Of a stretch of DNA of 64,000 nucleotides, positions 19,074 to 26,038 are shown one piece after another (position 1 is the first letter of the stretch; each line of letters starts with the position of its first letter). Origin of the DNA: Psychrosphaera haliotis. GTDB lineage: Bacteria > Pseudomonadota > Gammaproteobacteria > Enterobacterales > Alteromonadaceae. Where the stretch lies: assembly GCF_009728465.1 (NCBI RefSeq), contig NZ_WOCD01000001.1, positions 620,001 to 684,000 on the forward strand. Reading direction: 5' to 3'. Under the pieces are notes generated by a model. The model was not told the DNA's origin. It did not search any database and saw only the letters and a program-made list of their open reading frames with translations. Position numbers and translations under genes: made by a program.

Positions 19074-19099
19074 AAGCCGAAACTTTAAAAGTTAAACAT

Positions 19100-19127
19100 A
19101 AAAAAACCGCCATAAGGCGGTTTTTTT
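19100..19127. terminator. Bidirectional intrinsic terminator
   Basis: Perfect 12-bp stem AAAAAAACCGCC / GGCGGTTTTTTT with an ATAA loop between two convergent genes. It is A/T-flanked on both sides and so should work for both strands. Confidence 0.92.
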
Positions 19128-19143
19128 AACTAAGCTTTAAACT

Positions 19144-20412
19144 TTAAAGATTAACGCCGTCACGTTCAGCTGATTCGCGAATATACGCTTCCCAACTTTT
19201 AGCAGACTTTGCTGTATTTTTCTCTTTCATAGCAAGTTTAATTGCTTTATGTGCTTGTTTCCACTGACGCTCGTAGAAGTGTGCTTCGGCAATAGCCATG
19301 TATACAACACCTTTACGTTTAACACCTTTATCAAGTGCTAAGTTGAAAGCTTTTACAGCTTCTGAGTTGCGTTCAATAGCCAAAAGCATATTGCCTTGAT
19401 CTTTGTACAACTCACCGTCATCAGCGAATTTACCAGCTTTCGCGTAGTATTCAGCAGCTTTTAAAAACTCTTTAGCATTTCTATAAGTAGAAGCTAAAAC
19501 AGATAATGACTGCTTAGACTCTGATATCAAGCCGCTTTTTATATGTTTTTCTTGAACTTGAGCCGATTTAAACGGGATCCCATTCGTAGAATATAACTGA
19601 GCTAATTGCTTAACTTGAGTTTCAGTTTCTAAGAAACCTTGCTTATAAGCTAATTCAAACGTTGACAGACCACGCTCAAAATCTTCAGTCGACATATAAA
19701 AAGAACCTAACTGAGTCCACCACTTGGCTTCTTCAGGAAAAACCTTAACTAGCTCTTCAACAGCTTTGGTTGCTTCTTTATACTTCTTCTGCTCGTAATA
19801 AGAAGCCATTATGATTACATATGGATTTTGGTTCGGAGTTTCAAACAACTCTATAGCACGACGAGCGGGTTTAATTGCTTCTTCGTACTTCTTCATCTCA
19901 TATAATGCATTTGACATTCTTAAGTAAACATTAGGGTCTTGGTCTAAAGAAAAGTCAATAAACTTTCTGTAGTAAACAAGAGCTTCTGCATAAGCTTGCT
20001 CTTGTAATGACAGATCAGCAAGCAACTTAAGCGTACCAGCATGGTCGTTAAACGGTAGCTCGTCCGCAGCTTCTGCTTTTTTTAATCTATCGATTGCTTC
20101 TTTAGCTTTACCTTCCATACCAGCATACATGTTACCGATAAAACGGTTTACGTAAGCTTTATCGAAAGCACCCTTAGGTTCTAGTTCAAGTAACATTTCC
20201 AATGCTTCTTTAACTTTTTCTTCTGAGAAAAGTTCATAAGCTGCACCGATTTTTTTACCAATTCTAGTACCTAAAACTTGACCACCACGTTCTTTCTTAC
20301 GACGCTCAACTTCTTCTAACTGATCAGATGGAACATCTGCGAAAGAAGGCATCGATACCGCATAGGTACCGAATACTAGTGAAGCAGCTAATAATTTAGA
20401 AATTAATTTCAT
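19144..20412 (-). CDS. TPR-repeat protein of the TonB2 operon
   Basis: Periplasmic tetratricopeptide-repeat protein encoded as the last gene of the TonB2 cluster. The start is the ATG at 20412, giving a signal peptide (MKLISKLLAASLVFGTYAVS, then MPSFA). A further upstream TTG is not needed. The rest is about ten TPR-like helices, for example KAYVNRFIGNMYAGMEGKAK and WWTQLGSFYMSTEDFERGLS; total 422 residues. The start overlaps the end of tonB. In Vibrio and Shewanella an equivalent TPR protein accompanies TonB2; its role is thought to be support or modulation of the energy-transducing complex. Confidence 0.85.
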   Translation of the reverse strand: MKLISKLLAASLVFGTYAVSMPSFADVPSDQLEEVERRKKERGGQVLGTRIGKKIGAAYELFSEEKVKEALEMLLELEPKGAFDKAYVNRFIGNMYAGMEGKAKEAIDRLKKAEAADELPFNDHAGTLKLLADLSLQEQAYAEALVYYRKFIDFSLDQDPNVYLRMSNALYEMKKYEEAIKPARRAIELFETPNQNPYVIIMASYYEQKKYKEATKAVEELVKVFPEEAKWWTQLGSFYMSTEDFERGLSTFELAYKQGFLETETQVKQLAQLYSTNGIPFKSAQVQEKHIKSGLISESKQSLSVLASTYRNAKEFLKAAEYYAKAGKFADDGELYKDQGNMLLAIERNSEAVKAFNLALDKGVKRKGVVYMAIAEAHFYERQWKQAHKAIKLAMKEKNTAKSAKSWEAYIRESAERDGVNL

Positions 20413-20413
20413 A

Positions 20414-21028
20414 TTAGTTACCCTCATCTAAGTTAAAGTCTAGTTGAACCTGTAAACCAGTCTGACGAATTGGCTTACCATCTTCAACACGAGGCTTGTA
20501 TTTCCAGCGTTGTAAAGCTTTACGAGCTTCACGGTCGAATACACGACGAGGTTCAGAATTGATAACTTTTACGTTTTCAACACCACCAAGTTCGTTAATG
20601 TCGAAACTCAACTGTACCCAACCAGAAATGCCATCACGAGCAGCTTTAGCTGGGAATTTTGGTTCAATTCGAACGATAGGTGTCGCATCACCGTCACGAA
20701 TTAGACCACCAGGCCCACTTAAACCTGCATCAGCTCCACCAACATCAATAGATGGTATGTTGAAGCTAGGACCACTGCTTGAGATTTGCGGCTCAGGCTC
20801 TGGTGTTTGTGGCTTAGGCGGCTGTTTAGGCGGCGGTGGAGGCGGCGGCGGAACGCGGTTACGCTTCTGCGCCTTACTCTCCGGTGGCGTAGTATTTATT
20901 TCGACTATGATATTTTCGAATTCATTTTGGTTAGACGAACCTCCACTGGAGATCAATTTAGCCATGAAAACGAACAAGCCGAATGTGATTACTACACCAA
21001 CCAATATTGATGCAATAAGTCTTAACAT
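20414..21028 (-). CDS. tonB2: TonB2-type energy transducer
   Basis: Inner-membrane anchored protein that carries proton-motive energy to outer-membrane receptors. An N-terminal membrane helix (LRLIASILVGVVITFGLFVF) is followed by a Pro-rich periplasmic linker (about residues 60-85). A C-terminal TonB domain carries PIVRIEPKFPAKAARDGISG, SGWVQLSFDINELGG and RKALQRWKYKP. At 204 residues it is short, like Vibrio TonB2. The ATG lies one base beyond the exbD stop. It probably serves the receptor gene at 26-29 kb, although that pairing is inferred from proximity. Confidence 0.93.
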   Translation of the reverse strand: MLRLIASILVGVVITFGLFVFMAKLISSGGSSNQNEFENIIVEINTTPPESKAQKRNRVPPPPPPPPKQPPKPQTPEPEPQISSSGPSFNIPSIDVGGADAGLSGPGGLIRDGDATPIVRIEPKFPAKAARDGISGWVQLSFDINELGGVENVKVINSEPRRVFDREARKALQRWKYKPRVEDGKPIRQTGLQVQLDFNLDEGN

Positions 21029-21029
21029 A

Positions 21030-21435
21030 CTACTTTTTCTCCGCAGCGATTGAGATTTTCTCTATACCAGCAGACTTAATCGCGTCCATTACTTTAACTA
21101 CTACGCCGTGTTTAGCTTCTTTATCAGCCTGGATGATAACTGTATCCGTAGGCTGCTCAGCAATCATTCTTTCGATGTTAGCGGCTACACGTTTCTACGT
21201 CAACTTGACGCTTGTCCATGTGCACTTCACCGTTAGGTCTGATAGCAATAAAGATGTTGGCAGAAGGCTTGTTAGATGCATTTGAAGCCTTAGGCTTAAG
21301 TACATCAATACCAGCTTCTTTAACAAAAGACGTGGTAACAATAAAGAAGATAAGCATAATGAATACGATGTCTAGCATCGGAGTCATGTCAATTGCAGCA
21401 TCTTCGTCTTCACGAAAACGTTGTTTACGTGCCAT
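21030..21435 (-). CDS. exbD2: ExbD-family protein of the TonB2 system (apparent frameshift)
   Basis: Single-pass inner-membrane protein of the proton channel that energises TonB. The N-terminus MARKQRFREDEDAAIDMTPM with DMTPMLDIVFIMLIFFIV contains the membrane Asp needed for proton transfer (near residue 25). The frame breaks at 21191-21193: the first part ends VDVETCSR-stop. Removing one base from the AAA run (coding strand) gives VDVERVAANIERMIAEQPTD and an intact C-terminus ending SIAAEKK, 134 residues in all. The C-terminal part keeps coding sense, so I read this as a sequence error. Confidence 0.9.
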
Positions 21436-21446
21436 AGTTCAATCTC

Positions 21447-21974
21447 CTAGTGATGTGGCAAGCTATCAACTAGCTTCTCTTTTGCCACTTTAACTCTTGT
21501 TTCTAGCCTTGAGCTGAAAAATATTCCAGACAATGCTGCAACCATACCTGCCATAGTAGGAATTGTTGCCATTGAGATACCAGCCGCCATCAAACGAGGG
21601 TTACCAGTACCTTGAGATGCCATTGTGTCAAATACGGTAATCATACCGGTAACCGTACCTAAAAGGCCGATTAAAGGACACATAGCAACAAGAGTTTTAA
21701 TAATTAACATTCTTGCATTTAATAATTCGGATGCTTCAGAAACCCAAGCGTCACGGATTCTATGAGCACTCCAAGATGTGGTGTCAATTCGAGCGTCCCA
21801 GCTAGCGATAATATTCGCACGAAGCTTTGGGAACTCAGCGGTTAAAAACCACCAACGCTCAATCATTAACGCCCACATAATTAGAAGAGCTGCGGCGACA
21901 AAGTATAAAACGAAGCCGCCCGTGCCGATAAAATCCCTGACAGATTCCCATAGGCCCATCAGGTAAATCATCAT
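21447..21974 (-). CDS. exbB2: ExbB-family proton channel protein of the TonB2 system
   Basis: MotA/TolQ/ExbB-family inner-membrane protein forming the channel with ExbD. It has 175 residues: a first membrane helix (FVLYFVAAALLIMWALMIERW), then the conserved block MCPLIGLLGTVTGMITVFD and a final membrane segment (ISMATIPTMAGMVAALSGIF). This short form without the N-terminal extension is typical of the TonB2 ExbB. Its ATG overlaps the ttpC stop and exbD2 follows after 11 bases. Confidence 0.94.
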   Translation of the reverse strand: MMIYLMGLWESVRDFIGTGGFVLYFVAAALLIMWALMIERWWFLTAEFPKLRANIIASWDARIDTTSWSAHRIRDAWVSEASELLNARMLIIKTLVAMCPLIGLLGTVTGMITVFDTMASQGTGNPRLMAAGISMATIPTMAGMVAALSGIFFSSRLETRVKVAKEKLVDSLPHH

Positions 21975-23335
21975 TACGCTTTCTCCTTCTCAGCATGTGC
22001 TGCAATGATACCGGCGCTTTGCTCATCAAGAACATGAACAATTGATTTAGCGCGTGCTGCTACAACACTGTGAACGAAGATTAATGGTAATGCTGCAATG
22101 ATACCCATAGCTGTTGTTACCAACGCCATTGAGATTGAACCAGCCATTAGTTTCGGGTCACCTGTACCAAATAATGTAATCTGTTGGAACGTTTCAATCA
22201 TACCTACAACAGTACCTAGTAGACCTAATAGAGGCGCTACAGCTGCTAAGATTTTGATTGTATTGATACCGCTTTCAATGCGAGGAGTTTCACGCAAGAT
22301 AGCTTCATCAAGTTTAAGTTCTAGGTTTTCTACGTCAGAGTCTTTGTTCTCTTGGTAAATCTTAAGAATACGACCTAGAGCATTGTTATCAGAAGCGTTA
22401 GAAGTGTTTTTAAGCTGAGCTTTCATCTTAGAACCTTCACCTAGTGTAATAACTAAGCTACGTAGTGCTAGTAGGAAACCAAACGCTAAAACAACAGTAA
22501 TTACGTAACCTGGAGTACCACCTTGGTGATAACGATCTTCAAGTGTCGCTTTCTGAGTGTTTAGACGTAAGATACCGCCACGTGATGGGTCAACATAAAA
22601 AGGAACTAACTCACCAGGTGTTGCATTTGCAAGATTTTCTGCAGATGAACGGTAGTGTGATTCAGCAGACTTACCTAAGTGTTGAACGATTTGTACATCT
22701 GAGTTGTAGATAACATAATCGCCAGACTCAGTTACTAAGTTGAATGCACCTACACGAGTAAGCTTTTCAACTGAAGAACCGCCAGCCGTTGCTGAAACTT
22801 CTTTATCAAAAGTTACAACTTTGCCAGACTCTGTCATTTCAGTTTGTAAAGCAATCCATAACTCTTCAAGTTCACGAGTTGTAGGAAGCTTTTTAGCTTC
22901 AGCTAGTTCTGTAAGAAGTTCTGCACGACCAGGGTACTGAGCAGAAATAATTGATGCAGAAACTGAACCCATAGTATCGCCAGCTGCTTGACGTACAACA
23001 CCAAACATCTCGCCTAGTGTACCTTTAGCGCTATCTAGCTCTTGAGCTCTAACCGCTAAAGTTTTTTCGTTTTGAGCATATTGCTTTTGTAAGCGATCGC
23101 CACGATCTTTCTCGTTAGCTAGTTCTCTTTTAGCTTTATTTAATAAAGCTTGCTTGTCAGCTTTTGCTGCATTGAACTCTTGTTCACGCTTTTTGTTTAA
23201 AGCGCCTTCAGAAATTCGGTCTTGTTTAACTTGCTTCAACAAATCATCTAATTTGTCAGCAGCGTTTACATTAGCTACGAAGCCAGCTGAAGATACAACA
23301 GCCGCTAAAACCAATGAATTAAAAATCTTTTTCAT
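21974..23335 (-). CDS. ttpC: TtpC-like MotA/TolQ/ExbB protein of the TonB2 system
   Basis: Larger ExbB paralogue required for TonB2 function in Vibrio. The 453 residues start with a signal peptide (MKKIFNSLVLAAVVSSAGFV). A charged coiled coil (about 30-115) and a periplasmic domain lead to the C-terminal channel domain. That domain has VITVVLAFGFLLALRSLVI, AAVAPLLGLLGTVVGMIETF and SMALVTTAMGIIAALPLIF. The DUF3450 gene precedes it with a 6-bp gap and exbB2 overlaps its end, so the order DUF3450-ttpC-exbB-exbD-tonB-TPR is that of the marine gammaproteobacterial TonB2 operon. Confidence 0.93.
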   Translation of the reverse strand: MKKIFNSLVLAAVVSSAGFVANVNAADKLDDLLKQVKQDRISEGALNKKREQEFNAAKADKQALLNKAKRELANEKDRGDRLQKQYAQNEKTLAVRAQELDSAKGTLGEMFGVVRQAAGDTMGSVSASIISAQYPGRAELLTELAEAKKLPTTRELEELWIALQTEMTESGKVVTFDKEVSATAGGSSVEKLTRVGAFNLVTESGDYVIYNSDVQIVQHLGKSAESHYRSSAENLANATPGELVPFYVDPSRGGILRLNTQKATLEDRYHQGGTPGYVITVVLAFGFLLALRSLVITLGEGSKMKAQLKNTSNASDNNALGRILKIYQENKDSDVENLELKLDEAILRETPRIESGINTIKILAAVAPLLGLLGTVVGMIETFQQITLFGTGDPKLMAGSISMALVTTAMGIIAALPLIFVHSVVAARAKSIVHVLDEQSAGIIAAHAEKEKA

Positions 23336-23341
23336 GTGTTA

Positions 23342-24109
23342 TTACTCCGCGGCAAAGATTGGTAATTTGATTAACTCATATGGCGCTTGCTTGCGAGCCA
23401 TACGGATAGTTAATGTCACGTCTTTAAGGTACTCATCGCCTAGTTTAGACCAACTGCGAGTGCTGTTGTCCCATACCCATGCGCTTTTAAGATCTTTAGA
23501 CTGTGCAATCAATGCAATACGGCCTACATGAACGAAGTCAGCAGTAATTTCTTGGCCACCAAGATTTTCTGTTGCTTCCCATGCTTCAACAGCTGTACCG
23601 TAATCTTTCTCAATTTGGTACGCTTCTAACACCTGACGGTACTTCTCAGAAGTACTAACGTTAGGGTTGATCATAGTTGCGCGAAGTTTTTCAACACGAG
23701 CTACACGACGATCAAGTTTGATAGGCATATCTGCGTTTACAAATTTCTCTAGCATATCGATCATACGATACATTAAAGGCACAACATTGCGTTTTGTGTT
23801 TTCAATCTCTGCTATTTGATCTTCAAGTGACTTAATTTCGTCATTTTGAGCTGCAACTAACTTAGCTACGTGATCATTATAAACTTTGTTGATTTCAGTT
23901 TCGGCAACAACATCACGGTATTCAAACATCAACTCAGTAGTTTGCTCTTGAATAGCATTAATTTTAGTTTGTGACTTAGCAGCCGCCTTATGGATAGTGC
24001 GCTCTGCAGCGTGTATTTTCTCTAGTGGATCTGCAGCTAATGCAGAACCGGCAAATGTTACCGCTCCTACTAGCGCAGTAGCTACTAGATTTAATTTCAT
24101 CTTAGACAT
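23342..24109 (-). CDS. DUF3450 periplasmic coiled-coil protein, first gene of the TonB2 operon
   Basis: Secreted protein of the DUF3450 family, found at the head of TonB2 operons in marine gammaproteobacteria; molecular role not established. The start is taken as the ATG at 24109 (GGGAAC upstream), 255 residues; a TTG three codons earlier is possible. A signal peptide (LVATALVGAVTFAGSALA) precedes a long coiled coil rich in Glu, Lys and Gln (about 25-110). A globular part follows with YGTAVEAWEATENLGG and VHVGRIALIAQS. The 220 bp upstream, up to the halogenase-like gene, probably hold the operon promoter, but I could not assign boxes. Confidence 0.88.
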   Translation of the reverse strand: MSKMKLNLVATALVGAVTFAGSALAADPLEKIHAAERTIHKAAAKSQTKINAIQEQTTELMFEYRDVVAETEINKVYNDHVAKLVAAQNDEIKSLEDQIAEIENTKRNVVPLMYRMIDMLEKFVNADMPIKLDRRVARVEKLRATMINPNVSTSEKYRQVLEAYQIEKDYGTAVEAWEATENLGGQEITADFVHVGRIALIAQSKDLKSAWVWDNSTRSWSKLGDEYLKDVTLTIRMARKQAPYELIKLPIFAAE

Positions 24110-24329
24110 AGTTCCCAACCAATGTATGTGTTTAAATTTTCTTTTTTAGAGTAATAACTCTGTATTCGTATAAAAACCTACACGAATAATCACTACCGAG
24201 TCTCCCAAACAAAACAGGCATTGTCAATCGACAATATACGGCGCTCGTCTCTAAAATGTAGTAACTGAACACATATTGTGCAAAGTAATAAATCATTCCA
24301 CCAAGTTTTTAAATAATTCTTTTTGAAGC

Positions 24330-25856
24330 TTATCGTTGGTTGATTCGGTCAATAATTTCTCTATGGGTTGGCAGTACCTGATTTGCTCGGTTCCAAACCT
24401 CATTTACTTCTTTATGGAGGTTTTCAGTTTTTTTGTTGGCATTTAAGTTTCTGTTATTAATAGTTTCAGGAACACTTTCCATGCCATAAATAACCGCATA
24501 ATAGCTATATAGCGTAAAACATTGAGGGCCTACAGGTAAATCAAAGTGAGTTGGAACATTTGTTTTTATTCGTTCAAGAAACATTTGCAATGAATTTGGA
24601 ATGCTTTGCTCTAACTTATTGTCTGTCCAAAACTTTGTGTCCGCACGGTCTGACAACACGTAATGTAGTTTTATAAAGTCTATAGCCCCTTCAAATTGTG
24701 ACAACATAAGTGCGTTATACTGAGCGGCGAAACTGCTCATGTTTTTTTTAGTTGGTAATAAATTCGTTAATGTCCTCAGCGCAATCTCAACAAGGTAAAT
24801 ACCTGTTGACTCTAAAGGCTCGATAAAACCAGCTGACAAACCTATTGCCACACAGTTATTCTTCCATTGCTCCTTTCTATAACCAGTACGCATTTTTAAG
24901 TGTCGGAACTGTAGTTCAGAAACGTCCTTATCGTGATACTTAGCAAGAGTTTGCTCCGCTTCGTCCGAAGTGGCGTATTTAGAAGAGTATACATAACCGG
25001 TCCCCCTTCTAGACTGTAAACCAATATCCCAAATCCAACCGGCCTCTTGAGCAGTTGAATGCGTAGCTGATGGTAGTTCTTCATCTTTATGAGGTACTAA
25101 AGCAGTAACGGCAGAGTCAACAAATAACACGTCATCTAAGGATGTGAATTCAGACTTTAGAGATTTCCCTATTAATAGACCAATGAAACCTGAACAATCT
25201 ATGAAGAGATCACCATCTACTAATTTACCAGTTTTTAATAGAACGCTTTCTACGTCACCAGCTTCCGTCAAATTGACATCAGTTATGTGGTCAATAACGT
25301 GATTTACATTTTTTCCTATAGAAAAGTTTTTAAGGTAAGTTGCAAATTTCCCAGCATCTAAATGATATGCATAGTTTAACGGACCTTCGAACTCTTTGTC
25401 CTCTGGTAGCTTTGGACTTAAAAAGTGATCACAAACCTGGCCTTGAATTGTTGCTGCATAATTATACGGTATGCCAATTTCGTCTTTGTGTGCTGCCCAA
25501 TGCTTTGCGTAATTAAATTGTTCTGCGTGAAGAGGTTGGGAGAAATTGTGATGGTAGTGTTTTTGACTTGAGTTTAAGTTCCAATCAATAAATTTTATCG
25601 ACTGTTTAAAGGTTGCATCAGTGTTCTTAATGAAGTCCCATTCTGATATGCCTAGGAACTGTAAGGTCTCTTTAATGAAAGGAATCGTAGCTTCGCCAAC
25701 ACCTATGGTAGGAACGTCGCTTGACTCTATTAACGTAATCGACGGTGCGGTCCCACCTTTTAGCTCAAAGAACTTTGCTAAATAAGCGGCTGATAGCCAA
25801 CCAGAAGTTCCACCACCTACTACCACCAACTTTTGAACAACATTCTCACTACCCAT
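24330..25856 (-). CDS. Tryptophan-halogenase-family flavoprotein
   Basis: FAD-dependent protein of the tryptophan 7-halogenase family. The start is the ATG at 25856 (AGGTG upstream), 508 residues; a GTG start nine bases further is possible. The FAD-binding GGGTSGW is at residues 14-20. VGEATIPF follows, then FKQSIKFIDW at 83-92, the segment that holds the catalytic Lys of known halogenases. The diagnostic WxWxIP motif reads WIWDIG, with Gly for Pro, so the substrate or reaction may differ. It lies just downstream of a TonB-dependent receptor gene. In Caulobacter and Alteromonadales, such pairs occur in nutrient-uptake loci where halogenation has not been demonstrated. Confidence 0.88.
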   Translation of the reverse strand: MGSENVVQKLVVVGGGTSGWLSAAYLAKFFELKGGTAPSITLIESSDVPTIGVGEATIPFIKETLQFLGISEWDFIKNTDATFKQSIKFIDWNLNSSQKHYHHNFSQPLHAEQFNYAKHWAAHKDEIGIPYNYAATIQGQVCDHFLSPKLPEDKEFEGPLNYAYHLDAGKFATYLKNFSIGKNVNHVIDHITDVNLTEAGDVESVLLKTGKLVDGDLFIDCSGFIGLLIGKSLKSEFTSLDDVLFVDSAVTALVPHKDEELPSATHSTAQEAGWIWDIGLQSRRGTGYVYSSKYATSDEAEQTLAKYHDKDVSELQFRHLKMRTGYRKEQWKNNCVAIGLSAGFIEPLESTGIYLVEIALRTLTNLLPTKKNMSSFAAQYNALMLSQFEGAIDFIKLHYVLSDRADTKFWTDNKLEQSIPNSLQMFLERIKTNVPTHFDLPVGPQCFTLYSYYAVIYGMESVPETINNRNLNANKKTENLHKEVNEVWNRANQVLPTHREIIDRINQR

Positions 25857-25984
25857 CAAGTACACCTATTTACCTTAAATTTCTGTAAGTTCACCACCAC
25901 TATACAAAATATAAATCTAAATATCACATGATTAGAAGCAATTACTGATAGTTTTTTATTAAAAAAGAATCTTTGAATTTGGGA

Positions 25985-26014
25985 TAAAAAAAAAGCTGAC
26001 CGAAGTCAGCTTTT
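25985..26014 (-). terminator. Strong terminator of the receptor gene (UUCG loop)
   Basis: On the minus strand AAAAGCTGAC-TTCG-GTCAGCTTTT is followed by a run of T. The stable UUCG tetraloop and perfect 10-bp stem make a strong terminator between the receptor and the halogenase-like gene. Confidence 0.92.
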
Positions 26015-26038
26015 ATATCTAATTTAACTTAAGTTAGA